Assembly (NCBI GenBank): GCA_900316315.1
Contig: ONCK01000009.1
Coordinates: forward strand, 24,311-88,310
Length of the DNA: 64,000 nt
Origin: an uncultured Prevotellaceae bacterium
GTDB taxonomy: Bacteria > Bacteroidota > Bacteroidia > Bacteroidales > Bacteroidaceae
Reading direction: 5' to 3'
Part shown: positions 54,273 through 62,829 of the stretch, in pieces
How positions within the stretch are numbered: the first letter of the stretch is position 1
Layout: every line of letters starts with the position of its first letter
Program-made: the position numbers and the translations under genes
The notes under the pieces: generated by a model
What the model saw: only the letters and a program-made list of their open reading frames with translations
Told to the model about the DNA's origin: nothing
The model's database searches: none

Positions 54273-54504
54273 ACCCATCTTCATGACGGCTACCTTGCGG
54301 AAGCATGACGTAGGGGATCTCAGTCCCTTCCCGTACGACTATCTTCCCAGTATATTGTGACGGGATCCTCCCGTCGCAAGGCTGAAGTGCTTCTGATTTG
54401 CTCTAAGGAGCACCGCAACTCAAGTGGGTCTTTCTTTTCCGAATGACTAAACGATATACGCCATCTTTGCCGGCAAGCTACCGGGCCCATATCTGCAGAT
54501 GACA

Positions 54505-54546
54505 AAGCAAGGTCCGGCCTATGTCATTATGGGTCGGACCTTGTGA
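54505..54546. terminator. Hairpin of two inverted 21-bp units after the Spy-like gene
   Basis: CAAGGTCCG (54508-54516) pairs with CGGACCTTG (54535-54543). The cores TCCGG (54513) and TCGGA (54534) are 21 bp apart. It lies 65 nt after the minus-strand stop, with a short CTTTG after the stem. Confidence 0.55.
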
Positions 54547-54610
54547 TAGGTTTGCGAGCTTTGCCAAGTTCGGTGTCGGAAGCGGCGCGTGGCAGGCGGG
54601 TGGGGTGTGC

Positions 54611-55075
54611 CTATTTCTGGGCAGCGGCGACTTTGGTGTCTTGATGTTTGTGCGCTACCTGCCGACGCTTGAGTATTTTGGCTTGGATGTGGTCCTCGCA
54701 CATGTAGAGCACGGAGAGCTGCGCCGGCTCGAGTACTTTGGCAAACTCGTCTACGTACTTGATACGTACTTCCTGGGCGTTGCGCTGTCGGGTCAGGCGC
54801 TGCTTGAGTTGCTCTGCGGCTTCAGCGGTCGTGAGATTGGGATGCTTGTGTGACTTGGGCTTGGCTAATGTCGCCCGCATCTCCTTGCTATACTGCGCGT
54901 AGATAGGTTTGAAGTCGGCTACTTGCTGGTCGGTGAGGCGCATACGCTTGGCAAGGTCGGATACTTTGGCTTCAAAGAGCCGCTGATTAAGATTGCTCTT
55001 GCCTTCAGACTGAGCTGAGGCTGACAGGGTGAGCGTGAAGAGGGAAAGGAGGCATATCAGATGTCTTGCTGTCAT
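54611..55075 (-). CDS. Periplasmic Spy/CpxP-like helical protein
   Basis: 154 aa with a signal peptide (MTARHLICLLSLFTLTLSASAQ) and then a basic, all-helical region with RMRLTDQQVADFKPIYAQYSKEM and LEPAQLSVLY, the LTxxQ-type repeats of Spy/CpxP and metal-sensor-like periplasmic proteins. It is third behind an ECF sigma and its anti-sigma, as often seen in Bacteroidetes, so it is probably part of that envelope-stress unit. Chaperone activity is only inferred. Confidence 0.65.
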   Translation of the reverse strand: MTARHLICLLSLFTLTLSASAQSEGKSNLNQRLFEAKVSDLAKRMRLTDQQVADFKPIYAQYSKEMRATLAKPKSHKHPNLTTAEAAEQLKQRLTRQRNAQEVRIKYVDEFAKVLEPAQLSVLYMCEDHIQAKILKRRQVAHKHQDTKVAAAQK

Positions 55076-55127
55076 GATAAATGTTATTTAAGGGTTAAAC
55101 GATAGGCTTTGTGCTGTGGATGAAGTC

Positions 55128-55481
55128 TCAATACTGAGGGATGTTGTCCACCTTGTAGCAGTCGATGTGGGCGGCTTCTTCGTCGGAGATGCCGTCGAGG
55201 AAGGTGTCGAGGGGGCCTTGCTGGGTAGAGACTGACTGTACGATCTGCTCGGCGGGTGGGTCTGACGGGCTGCCGAGACGATGCCATCCCCAGCCTGCGA
55301 TGAGGAGTATGATGGCGGCTGCGGCTGCCCAGGCGATGCGATGCAGCCGACGATGGGCGGTATGCTGGGCTGTCTTAGGCTGATGGATGGCGCGTTCGGT
55401 GGCGCTGGCAATCAGCTGGTCGAGATATTGTTCCGTCTCGATGTAGGGTTGTGTCTTGGGAAACTGATGGGTATCTTTCAT
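55128..55481 (-). CDS. Probable membrane anti-sigma factor
   Basis: 117 aa: a cytoplasmic N-terminal part of ~45 residues (MKDTHQFPKTQPYIETEQYLD...), one membrane helix (about 48-66; IAWAAAAAIILLIAGWGW) and a ~50-residue periplasmic tail. No zinc motif. ATG 55481 overlaps the sigma stop by 4 bp (ATGA), and the frame upstream of it is sigma shadow. The role is inferred from position and topology. Confidence 0.65.
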   Translation of the reverse strand: MKDTHQFPKTQPYIETEQYLDQLIASATERAIHQPKTAQHTAHRRLHRIAWAAAAAIILLIAGWGWHRLGSPSDPPAEQIVQSVSTQQGPLDTFLDGISDEEAAHIDCYKVDNIPQY

Positions 55482-56035
55482 GTTGCGTGGTCTTTGAGAT
55501 ATTGTCGGATGCGTTGAGTGGCATAGTGGTAGTTGGTCTTGAGCGTACACACACTTTTGCCGGTGATATCGGCAATTTGTTGATATGTGAGCTCGTCAAA
55601 GTAGCGCAGGTTGAAGACAATGCGCTGCTGCGTCGAGAGCTTGAGTAGGGCATGGTGGAATGTCGTAGCAGCCCGGTCTGCGTTGAGTGATGTCTCGGCT
55701 TCCAATTTTTCCGCCAGTGTCTCGCTGAGGGAGTCGATGCTCTGTAGCAGGTGGGTCTGTCGACGCAGTACCTGCAGCGCTTCTCGCGTGGCGATACGAT
55801 AGGCCCAGGCTTGGAGTGCGCCGGCATCGCCTCGGAAGTGGTCGAGATGGGACCATATACCGATGAAGGTCTCCTGTAGGGCGTCCTCGGCATTGTCGTG
55901 GCTGACGACGATACGGCGTATGTGCCAGTAGAGGCGGCGTCCGTAGCGCTTGGTCAGTGTCCTGAAGCCCTGCTCGCGGGTGGCGGGGTCGCGTAGCTGG
56001 GCGAGGATCTGAATGTCGGTATCTGGTGGAGTCAT
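55478..56035 (-). CDS. ECF-type RNA polymerase sigma factor
   Basis: 185 aa. Region 2 is LTKRYGRRLYWHIRRIVV...HDNAEDALQETFIGIW (trimmed; core DALQETF), region 4 is LSTQQRIVFNLRYFDELTYQQIADI (trimmed; helix-turn-helix around TYQQIADITG). ATG 56035 is set by the promoter element just upstream and by normal ECF length; the open frame to 56206 is not used. First gene of a sigma - anti-sigma - Spy-like unit, probably autoregulated. Confidence 0.88.
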   Translation of the reverse strand: MTPPDTDIQILAQLRDPATREQGFRTLTKRYGRRLYWHIRRIVVSHDNAEDALQETFIGIWSHLDHFRGDAGALQAWAYRIATREALQVLRRQTHLLQSIDSLSETLAEKLEAETSLNADRAATTFHHALLKLSTQQRIVFNLRYFDELTYQQIADITGKSVCTLKTNYHYATQRIRQYLKDHAT

Positions 56036-56059
56036 AGAGCGGCTAAGTGGTTTGCAGGG

Positions 56060-56067
56060 CAAAGTTA
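56060..56067 (-). promoter_or_regulatory. ECF operon promoter -7 element TAACTTTG
   Basis: Exact TAnnTTTG on the minus strand, 25 nt before the sigma ATG. No separate ECF-type promoter was recognised. Confidence 0.5.
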
Positions 56068-56512
56068 ATCTTTTCTTGTAGTCAGACCTCTGTCCTGCGC
56101 GCGGATCTCTTGTGTCAACGGTCACCGTCGGGTAGGCGGGAGACAAGGGCAAGGATGTGGCGGATGTGCTGTGTCGGAGCCCGAGAGGCGACACGCGCGG
56201 AGGCATGGCGTTTCTGCCTGGTGCAGATATGGTGTCGGGCGGTGTGCCTCTCTATGTGTAAGATGAATCCGGGGGCAAAAGGTTAAAAGTGCGGCCCATT
56301 TTTTTTCTGGATAACCGACCTCGGTCATACAAGGTCGCATGTAGCCAAAACAAGGTCAGTTGTAGTTGTGACAAGGTCGGACCTTGTTTTTCATACATCG
56401 GATATTGTTTCGATCAGTCAGCTTGCGCCCTTATCTCGGAGGAAATAGGCTGCCGTGACGCTCAAATACACTTTTTCAGAAGCCTGAGGGGCTCGCTTTC
56501 AAATCATTTGCC
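56068..56512. other. Intergenic between divergent ECF operon and dapB
   Basis: About 445 bp. Contains the five-unit 21-bp array; nothing else was recognised. Confidence 0.5.
56306..56410 (-). repeat. Five-unit 21-bp array
   Basis: Units at 56306, 56327, 56348, 56369 and 56390 in exact 21-bp register. Examples: AAACAAGGTCAGTTGTAG (56348), TGACAAGGTCGGACCTTG (56369), TTCATACATCGGATATTG (56390). The fourth and fifth show that the central core may point either way within one array. Confidence 0.8.
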
Positions 56513-56520
56513 TAACTTTG
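56513..56520 (+). promoter_or_regulatory. dapB promoter -7 element TAACTTTG
   Basis: Exact TAnnTTTG, 19 nt before the dapB ATG, giving a very short leader. Confidence 0.55.
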
Positions 56521-56539
56521 TATCTCAAACACTTGGGAA

Positions 56540-57295
56540 ATGAAGATCGCACTTATAGGATACGGCAAAATGGGTCACATGATCGAAGACGTGGCCCGCA
56601 AGCGCGGACATCAGATTGTGAGCATCATCGATGCGGACAATCAGGAGGATTTTGAGAGCAAGGCTTTTGCCTCTGCCGACGTGGCCATCGAGTTTACCAA
56701 TCCCACGGCAGCCTACGGCAATATATGCCGTGCATTTAGCCAGTATGTCAAGGTCGTGACGGGGTCTACGGGCTGGCAGAAGGACCATCAGGCCGATATA
56801 GAGCGCTTGTGTGATCAAGGACATACGCTCTTCTGGAGTTCCAACTTCAGCTTGGGCGTCTACCTCTTCAATCAGGTCAGCCAGTATCTCGCCAAGTTGA
56901 TGAACAAGTACCCGGATTATGACGTCAGTCTTGAGGAAGTGCATCACATCCACAAGCTCGATGCTCCCAGTGGCACGGCTATCACGCTTGCCGAGGGCAT
57001 ACTCAAGCAGCTGGATCGCAAGCACGAGTGGGTCAAGGGCACCCTGCTCGCTCCCGACGGCACACAGAGCGGCACCGATCAAGTCAAGCCCGACCAGATT
57101 GCCATCAACTCCATCAGGCGTGACGAAGTGCCAGGCATACACAGTATCTCGTACGACAGCCCATTTGACAAGATCACGATTACCCACGATGCCCACAATC
57201 GCGGAGGCTTTGCCCTCGGTGCCGTACTGGCTGCTGAGTACACGGCTACCCATGAGGGACTGCTCACGATGGACGATCTATTTGCAGAAAAATAA
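56540..57295 (+). CDS. dapB: 4-hydroxy-tetrahydrodipicolinate reductase
   Basis: 251-aa NAD(P)H enzyme of lysine and diaminopimelate synthesis. IALIGYGKMGHMIE is the dinucleotide-binding loop, GSTGW the central motif, and EVHHIHKLDAPSGTAITLAE the catalytic HHxxKxDAPSGTA signature. The length is normal. It leads a run with two signal-peptidase genes (21-bp gap to lepB). Confidence 0.96.
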   Translation: MKIALIGYGKMGHMIEDVARKRGHQIVSIIDADNQEDFESKAFASADVAIEFTNPTAAYGNICRAFSQYVKVVTGSTGWQKDHQADIERLCDQGHTLFWSSNFSLGVYLFNQVSQYLAKLMNKYPDYDVSLEEVHHIHKLDAPSGTAITLAEGILKQLDRKHEWVKGTLLAPDGTQSGTDQVKPDQIAINSIRRDEVPGIHSISYDSPFDKITITHDAHNRGGFALGAVLAAEYTATHEGLLTMDDLFAEK

Positions 57296-57316
57296 GCTAA
57301 AACTATCTGATAACCG

Positions 57317-58798
57317 ATGGAACAAAAAAATATAGTTACTCCCCACCAAGAGCAACCTGCCGCTGCCTCAAAGACACAGGGCAGCAAGCGCGCAGGGTGG
57401 ATTAAATTTGGCATTTGGACGGTCCTGCTCGTCGCATTCCTGTGCTGGATCAACTGCTGGTGGGGCCTGATTGTGGTACCTCTGATATTTGACGCTTACA
57501 TTACCAAGTGGATACCCTGGACATGGTGGAAGAAATCCAAAAATCAGCGTACGCGCACCATCATGAGCTGGGTAGACGCCATCGTCTTTGCTCTCGTGGC
57601 TGTCTACTTCGTCCATCTCTATTTTGGACAAAACTATGTAATCCCTTCCTCCTCGCTGGAGAAGAGCTTGCTTACGGGTGACTATCTCTTGGTCAGCAAA
57701 ATGAGCTACGGGCCCAGAGACCCGATGACACCCATCCATATGCCGCTCACCTCCCACACGCTCCCTATCCTCAATACCAAGAGCTATCTGGAGCACCCCC
57801 ACTTCAAGTACCACCGCGCTCCCGGGCTGGGGAAGATTAAGCAGGGCGACATCGTCGTCTTCAACTATCCGTCGGGCGATAGCGTGCTGCTCAAGGCGCA
57901 AGACGCCGACTACTACTCGCTGTGCTACGAGGCGGGCGAACAACTTCTGCCTATTGACCGGCGGTCTCTCAGCCGCGAGCAGCAGGCAAAGGCCTATGAG
58001 GCACAATATGCCGCCGGACGCAACTATCTCCTCAGCCATCCTGAGGAATACGGCGAGCTGAGATGGCGTCCTGTCGACATGCGCGAAAACTATGTGAAGC
58101 GTTGCGTCGGACTCCCCGGCCAGTGGCTGCAGATTAAGGACGGCCGTGTCTATACCGACGGCAAGCAGATGAAGCAGCCCGCCCAGGTACAATACTGCTA
58201 TGACGTGACGCTCAAGACAGCCTTGCCCGACTATCTCTGCCGCGAGCTCGGCATCAGTGTCGAGGACCGGTCTGAAATGATCGACGGCAATCCCAATATG
58301 CTCCGCATGCCGCTCACTACCAGAGCTCTCCAGGCGCTGCGTCAACGCCCCGATATCGTACTGGATATTCAGAAGAGTCCCTCGACATCGGGTACGCCAC
58401 TGTATCCTCACAATCTTGAGACCGGCTGGACGGCCAATGACTACGGCCCCATCTGGATTCCCAAGAAGGGCAAGACACTTCAGCTTACGCTGGCCAATCT
58501 GCCGCTTTACATGCGCCCAATCAGTATCTACGAGGGCAACGATGTGAAAGTCAAGAACGGTAAGATACTGATCAATGGCCGTCCTACGCAGTGGTACACC
58601 TTTAAGATGGACTACTACTGGATGCAGGGAGACAACAGAGACAATAGCGCGGACTCCAGATTCTGGGGCTTTGTGCCCGAAGACCATATCGTGGGCAAGC
58701 CTATCCTGATCTGGTTGTCACTCAACAAGGACTATGGCTGGGGCGACGGCAAAGTGAGATGGAGCCGTCTCTTCCGCTGGGTAGACAATATCAGGTAG
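57317..58798 (+). CDS. lepB: Signal peptidase I
   Basis: 493-aa inner-membrane serine-lysine peptidase releasing signal peptides. Two N-terminal membrane segments (about 27-60 and 75-100), catalytic Ser near residue 113 in IPSSSLEKSLL, catalytic Lys near 261 in YVKRCVGLPGQ, and the box GDNRDNSADSRFWGFVP near 440. It is longer than the E. coli enzyme (324 aa) because of insertions between the Ser and Lys boxes and between the Lys and GDNR boxes. Co-directional with a degenerate paralog 97 bp downstream. Confidence 0.93.
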   Translation: MEQKNIVTPHQEQPAAASKTQGSKRAGWIKFGIWTVLLVAFLCWINCWWGLIVVPLIFDAYITKWIPWTWWKKSKNQRTRTIMSWVDAIVFALVAVYFVHLYFGQNYVIPSSSLEKSLLTGDYLLVSKMSYGPRDPMTPIHMPLTSHTLPILNTKSYLEHPHFKYHRAPGLGKIKQGDIVVFNYPSGDSVLLKAQDADYYSLCYEAGEQLLPIDRRSLSREQQAKAYEAQYAAGRNYLLSHPEEYGELRWRPVDMRENYVKRCVGLPGQWLQIKDGRVYTDGKQMKQPAQVQYCYDVTLKTALPDYLCRELGISVEDRSEMIDGNPNMLRMPLTTRALQALRQRPDIVLDIQKSPSTSGTPLYPHNLETGWTANDYGPIWIPKKGKTLQLTLANLPLYMRPISIYEGNDVKVKNGKILINGRPTQWYTFKMDYYWMQGDNRDNSADSRFWGFVPEDHIVGKPILIWLSLNKDYGWGDGKVRWSRLFRWVDNIR

Positions 58799-58894
58799 TC
58801 ATACCTACCAGCAGCCTTGGGCTGCCTTAGGCGTGACTTGTCATATATGATGTATGAGTAGAGTGACGTTTATTCCCTTCCAATCCTCATTACG

Positions 58895-59629
58895 ATGAGG
58901 AAGTGGCGCTATGGTCTGGCACTAGCGGCTCTTATCTTGGTAATAGTGATAGTGAGGAGTCTGATGCTGACACAGTTGCGTGTGGACTCTGTCAGTCTGC
59001 AGCCTGCGCTGTGGCGGGGAGACCGCGTGCTGGTAGACCGTATGTCGTATGGCGTGCAGATACCCTGGGCCGGGCCACTAGGCTATCGGCGTCTGGGAGA
59101 GGGTAGGCCCGTGCGGCGGCAGATTGTAGCCTATCATGATCCGATGCAACGCAACCTGACGAAGCGCAGCGTCCATCTGCTTGCTGGAGATGTCTGCTTG
59201 GGACGCTGTGTCCTGCTTCCTGGGGATACGCTGTGGCTCTATGTGCCGGCAGTAGGAGATACGGTGCGCAGAGATACTTGGCAGCCCTTTGTAATACCTG
59301 CCAAGGGACAATCGGTATCGGTTAGGCCTTGGAACATAGCGCTCCTGATCAATGCGCTGCACCTACATGAGGGTGCCAATGTCTGTCCTGCGACGGACTC
59401 AAGCCTTGTCGTCGATGGGCGGGAGATGACGCGGGTACGCTTTAGTCAGGACTACTACTGGATACGTGCCGACCGGCCGACGTCAGCCGCCTATGACTCA
59501 CGAGTCTTCGGCCTCCTGCCTGCATCCAACCTGATAGGCCGGGCACTCTGCGTGACTTACTCCATTGACCCACAGGCTCCGTCGTTGCAGGGCTGGAGAT
59601 GGAACCGTCTGCTGACGTCTCTTGACTGA
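58895..59629 (+). CDS. Signal-peptidase-I-like protein lacking the catalytic lysine
   Basis: 244 aa with one N-terminal membrane segment. VDSVSLQPALWRGDRVLVDRMSYG (partly quoted; Ser34) aligns with the Ser box of the upstream lepB, but LGRCVLLPGD has Gly103 where lepB has the catalytic Lys (YVKRCVGLPGQ), and the GDNRDNSxDSR box is changed to ADRPTSAAYDSR. The frame is intact and the fold is probably kept, so a non-catalytic role, or use of another base, is possible. The length is about half of the lepB gene. Confidence 0.78.
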   Translation: MRKWRYGLALAALILVIVIVRSLMLTQLRVDSVSLQPALWRGDRVLVDRMSYGVQIPWAGPLGYRRLGEGRPVRRQIVAYHDPMQRNLTKRSVHLLAGDVCLGRCVLLPGDTLWLYVPAVGDTVRRDTWQPFVIPAKGQSVSVRPWNIALLINALHLHEGANVCPATDSSLVVDGREMTRVRFSQDYYWIRADRPTSAAYDSRVFGLLPASNLIGRALCVTYSIDPQAPSLQGWRWNRLLTSLD

Positions 59630-59659
59630 TGATAAACTATCTAAACTATACTATATCGT

Positions 59660-60484
59660 ATGAAAAAGTCTCTATTTATGTTTCTCTCTATGCTCTGTCT
59701 GAGCCTGACGCTGCCAGCTCAGAAGCATTTTGAACTCCCTCTGTGGAATCACGGCGAGGGGGTCTGCGCTGACAGCGACGCTGCCGACGCCAAGCTGCTA
59801 TGCTTCCTCCCCGACCGACCCAACGGCCAGGCCATTGTCATCTGTCCGGGCGGTGGTTACCACAATCTCTGCTCCGACTATGAGGGTACCAATTTTGCCT
59901 CGCTTTTCTGCTCTCGCGGCATTTCCGGCTTTGTCCTGCTCTATCGCTTGCCGAGACAGCGCTCCGAGGTGCCCCTGGCTGATGCCCAGCAGGCCCTGCG
60001 TATTGTGCGCCGCCACGCTGCTGAGTGGCACATAGACCCTGCTCAGGTCGGCATCATGGGATCCTCGGCCGGCGGCCACCTGGCTGCTACGACGGCGACC
60101 CATTTTACCGATGATCAGACGCGTCCCAGTTTCCAGATTCTCCTATATCCTGTCATCACGATGGACCTCAGCTATACTCACAAGCATTCCCGTGAAAACC
60201 TGATCGGTTTTCACCCGACAGATGAGCAGGTCTACAAGTATTCCAATGAGAAAATGGTGACGTCCATGACTCCCCGAGCCTTTGTCGCGCTCAGTTGTAC
60301 GGACAAGATAGTGCCGGTCGACAACTCCCTCCGCTACGCCTCTGCGCTCGCAGCCCAGGGCGTGCAGTGCTCGCTCCATATGTATCCTGAAGGGTATCAC
60401 GGGTTTGGCGCTCACAAGGACTTCAAGGATTACGATATCTGGACCAAAGAACTCTTCAGATGGCTTGACAAAGAGGTCAAGTGA
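59660..60484 (+). CDS. Secreted alpha/beta-hydrolase (BD-FAE/acetylesterase type)
   Basis: 274 aa with signal peptide MKKSLFMFLSMLCLSLTLPAQ. ICPGGGYHNL supplies the oxyanion-hole HGGG-like motif, MGSSAGGHLA the nucleophile Ser (GxSxG), SCTDKIVPVDN the Asp and YPEGYHGFG the His. Relatives deacetylate xylan or other esters; the substrate is undetermined. It starts 30 bp after the lepB paralog. Confidence 0.82.
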   Translation: MKKSLFMFLSMLCLSLTLPAQKHFELPLWNHGEGVCADSDAADAKLLCFLPDRPNGQAIVICPGGGYHNLCSDYEGTNFASLFCSRGISGFVLLYRLPRQRSEVPLADAQQALRIVRRHAAEWHIDPAQVGIMGSSAGGHLAATTATHFTDDQTRPSFQILLYPVITMDLSYTHKHSRENLIGFHPTDEQVYKYSNEKMVTSMTPRAFVALSCTDKIVPVDNSLRYASALAAQGVQCSLHMYPEGYHGFGAHKDFKDYDIWTKELFRWLDKEVK

Positions 60485-60600
60485 CGGCTGGAGAGCTCCT
60501 AAAAGGAAAAATGCCTCCTAAGGGAAGTTGAAGAAAGTAAAATCCTGTATTTTTTACAGTCAATATCAATCTATTTTGTGTAATTTCAAATCAAGAAGCA

Positions 60601-61278
60601 ATGAAAAAGTATTTAGCAGAGTGCATCGGTACATTTGTACTGACCTTGCTCGGCTGCGGTGCAGCCGTCAGCCTTAATTGTGGTTCGGATACTGCGTCTG
60701 TGGTAGGCACAGCATTGGCCTTCGGACTTTCAGTAGTCGCTATGGCCTATACGATAGGTGGTATTTCTGGTTGCCATATCAATCCGGCCATCACCTTGGG
60801 CGTATTCTTGAGTGGTCGCATGAGCAGCAAGGATGCAGTAGGATACATTGTAGGGCAGGTTATAGGCGGTATAGTCGCTGCTGCTGTGCTCTATGCATTT
60901 GTCATCACGAGTCCCGGTCTGGCTCAGGGCACGACCACGGGCGCCAATGTCTGCAACGGCGGACAGCTCAACGGACTTATCGTGGAGATTGTCCTGACGA
61001 TGATCTTTGTACTCGTCGTACTCGGCGCAACAGCCAAGACCAATGGAGCTACCAACAACTTTGCCGGCCTCGCTATAGGCCTCTCTCTGGTGCTCATCCA
61101 CCTCGTAGGCATTCACTACACGGGGACCTCTGTCAACCCCGCCCGCTCTATTGGCCCCGCCCTCTTTGAAGGAGGTCAGGCCTTGACCGATCTGTGGGTA
61201 TTTATCGTGGCCCCGTTGATTGGAGGTGCCTTGGCTGCACTCATTTGGAAGGCCTTTGAGCCTGCAGAGGGCAAGTAG
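60601..61278 (+). CDS. aqpZ: Aquaporin (AqpZ type)
   Basis: 225 aa with six membrane helices. The two half-helix motifs are HINPAITLG (NPA about residues 61-63) and SVNPARSIG (NPA about 179-181). The filter-region IHLVGIHYTGTSVNPAR with His before the second NPA and its Arg resembles water-specific AqpZ rather than glycerol facilitators. A terminator follows. Confidence 0.93.
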   Translation: MKKYLAECIGTFVLTLLGCGAAVSLNCGSDTASVVGTALAFGLSVVAMAYTIGGISGCHINPAITLGVFLSGRMSSKDAVGYIVGQVIGGIVAAAVLYAFVITSPGLAQGTTTGANVCNGGQLNGLIVEIVLTMIFVLVVLGATAKTNGATNNFAGLAIGLSLVLIHLVGIHYTGTSVNPARSIGPALFEGGQALTDLWVFIVAPLIGGALAALIWKAFEPAEGK

Positions 61279-61311
61279 TCTGCAGCGTCTCCTATTGTGA
61301 TATATTTGGAT

Positions 61312-61355
61312 GGAGGAAAGCATCTTCTCGGGTGCTTTCCTCCATTGTCTGTTTT
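61312..61355 (+). terminator. aqpZ terminator
   Basis: An 11-bp stem (GGAGGAAAGCA with TGCTTTCCTCC), 11-nt loop, then a TTGTCTGTTTT tract. Confidence 0.75.
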
Positions 61356-61511
61356 GCTGGTGAGCGTCTTACTTAGTCGATAATACGAGAGGATGGGGCG
61401 CCTGCGGAATATAGCAGATAATCGTTTAATTTTTGGCAATGGCCTTGTAAAACTTGTCAAGCCTGCGGAAAGAAGCATAGGCCGACTGCGGCTGAGCTGG
61501 CGTGTCGGGCG

Positions 61512-61883
61512 CTAGTCCTTGAGGAGATATTTGCGACGCTCGGCGAGGATGTCGTCCATATTGTTCTGTGCCCACAGCAACAGCTTGTCGATGAGCGGAA
61601 GCAGACTCAGTCCTCGCTCTGTCAGGCTGTACTCTACGCGCGGCGGTATCTCGGGGTAGGCCTTGCGTATCAGGAGACCATCAGCCTCAAGCGTCTTGAG
61701 CGTGGTTGTAAGCATCTTTTGGGAGATATCGGGTATGGCTCTCTGTAGCTCCTTAAAGCGAATTGGTGTATGCTCCTCAAGAGTGAAAAGCACGAGCATG
61801 GACCATTTGTCTCCAATACGGGACAGTATATTGCGTACAGGGCAGTCTGGATAGAGCCGGTCGCGATATTGCGCACGTTGCAT
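61512..61883 (-). CDS. HxlR-family transcriptional regulator
   Basis: 123-aa winged-helix regulator. CPVRNILSRIGDKWSMLVLFTL with one Cys near the N-terminus, RFKELQRAIPDISQKMLTTTLKTLE (recognition region) and EYSLTERGLSLLPLI are HxlR signatures (segments trimmed). Several HxlR proteins sense electrophiles or redox change through that Cys. Divergent from the cupin gene, which is the likely target. Confidence 0.88.
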   Translation of the reverse strand: MQRAQYRDRLYPDCPVRNILSRIGDKWSMLVLFTLEEHTPIRFKELQRAIPDISQKMLTTTLKTLEADGLLIRKAYPEIPPRVEYSLTERGLSLLPLIDKLLLWAQNNMDDILAERRKYLLKD

Positions 61884-61909
61884 AAGAGTAAGTTTTGATA
61901 GCTAGGCTA

Positions 61910-61917
61910 CAAAAGTA
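61910..61917 (-). promoter_or_regulatory. HxlR gene promoter -7 element TACTTTTG
   Basis: Exact TAnnTTTG on the minus strand, 27 nt before the ATG. Confidence 0.5.
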
Positions 61918-62047
61918 AGCAATATCAGATAATGGGTGAATGGTGCTTGTTGCTATTTTGTTAAAGATGTACAAAAAATGACCGATATCCTTTTTGATAG
62001 CCAATAATAGTAACCTCGGGGTAACTGGATGACGTCTGCGTACCTAC

Positions 62048-62078
62048 TTGTGTGGAGTAGAAGAAAATAGTACTTTTG
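62048..62078 (+). promoter_or_regulatory. Cupin gene promoter
   Basis: TTG (62048-62050), 20 nt, then TACTTTTG (62071-62078). The 150-bp space between this and the divergent HxlR promoter is where an operator would be expected; no strong inverted repeat was found by eye. Confidence 0.6.
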
Positions 62079-62123
62079 CAATGTCAAAGATAACAAGTTT
62101 AACCATATAAATATCAAATCCAA

Positions 62124-62579
62124 ATGAAAGCTATTGAGACAATTAAGAAAGGTGAACAGTATGCTGCAGTAACAGTAGGAAGTATCAATGAGATTAAGGA
62201 CCATGAGCTTGAGATGGGACCTGGGGTGGTTATCCCTGGCAAGGTGTTTTGTGGTCAGGCGCTCGGACTTACAGGAGCTGAAATTTCTTTTCAAAGTTTT
62301 CAGCCGGGTCAAGACAGCGGATTTCTTCACTCACACAAGACACACGAAGAAGTCTACATCATCATCAAGGGCGAAGGACTCTATCAGGTCGATGGTGAAG
62401 TATTTCCAGTATCAGAAGGAAGCCTTATCAGAGTCTCTCCTAAAGGCAAACGTGCGCTCAAAAACACGGGCTCTGGTGAGATGGTGATGATGTGTATCCA
62501 GTACAAGGCCAACTCCTTTGGTGCGGCTGATACGCCTGCCAGCGATGGCAATATGCTCCAGGACAAACTCACATGGTAA
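62124..62579 (+). CDS. Cupin-domain protein
   Basis: 151 aa with a single cupin_2 barrel. HSHKTHEEVYIIIKGEG supplies the metal ligands (His-x-His...Glu) of motif 1 and GSLIRVSPKGKRALKN that of motif 2. The chemistry is unknown (isomerase, dioxygenase or quercetinase-like types share the fold). It stands alone opposite an HxlR regulator, suggesting inducible expression. Confidence 0.82.
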   Translation: MKAIETIKKGEQYAAVTVGSINEIKDHELEMGPGVVIPGKVFCGQALGLTGAEISFQSFQPGQDSGFLHSHKTHEEVYIIIKGEGLYQVDGEVFPVSEGSLIRVSPKGKRALKNTGSGEMVMMCIQYKANSFGAADTPASDGNMLQDKLTW

Positions 62580-62728
62580 AGCCTGCGGGCCGGGATATGC
62601 GTTGTCCGGTATGAGAACAGATACGGGCTTGCGTATGCCGGCCTATGGCGGCTCTCATACGGTGCTGCTGCACCGTTATTTTGACGGGATAGCGACACTC
62701 TGCTGAGTAGCTCTGGAGGCTTAAGCAT

Positions 62729-62762
62729 GAAGTCCGACTTGGCGGCTGCCAAGTCGGACTTC
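62729..62762. terminator. Perfect 15-bp hairpin between convergent genes
   Basis: GAAGTCCGACTTGGC and its exact complement with a GGCT loop lie between the cupin and metallophosphoesterase genes. The TCCGA (62733) and TCGGA (62754) cores are 21 bp apart. No T-run on the plus side; it probably acts for both strands. Confidence 0.6.
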
Positions 62763-62829
62763 TATGTAAATACCTGTGATATATACACGCAATGCTGGCT
62801 CCTTTCACATAGGGGATGCCGGCCTCAGG

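Larger units (their letters stand above)
53499..54504. other. Intergenic region containing element copy 3
   Basis: About 1 kb. The stretch 53580-54330 aligns with 7225-8060 around the ~290-bp core. In both loci the same minus-strand frame is partly similar (VPP...R..SI..GH), hinting at a decayed gene in the left flank. No intact gene is seen. Confidence 0.55.

Noticed and set aside
57368..58687. 439-codon minus-strand frame opposite lepB
   Set aside because: lepB is certain from its Ser, Lys and GDNR boxes; the antisense frame has no recognisable domain.
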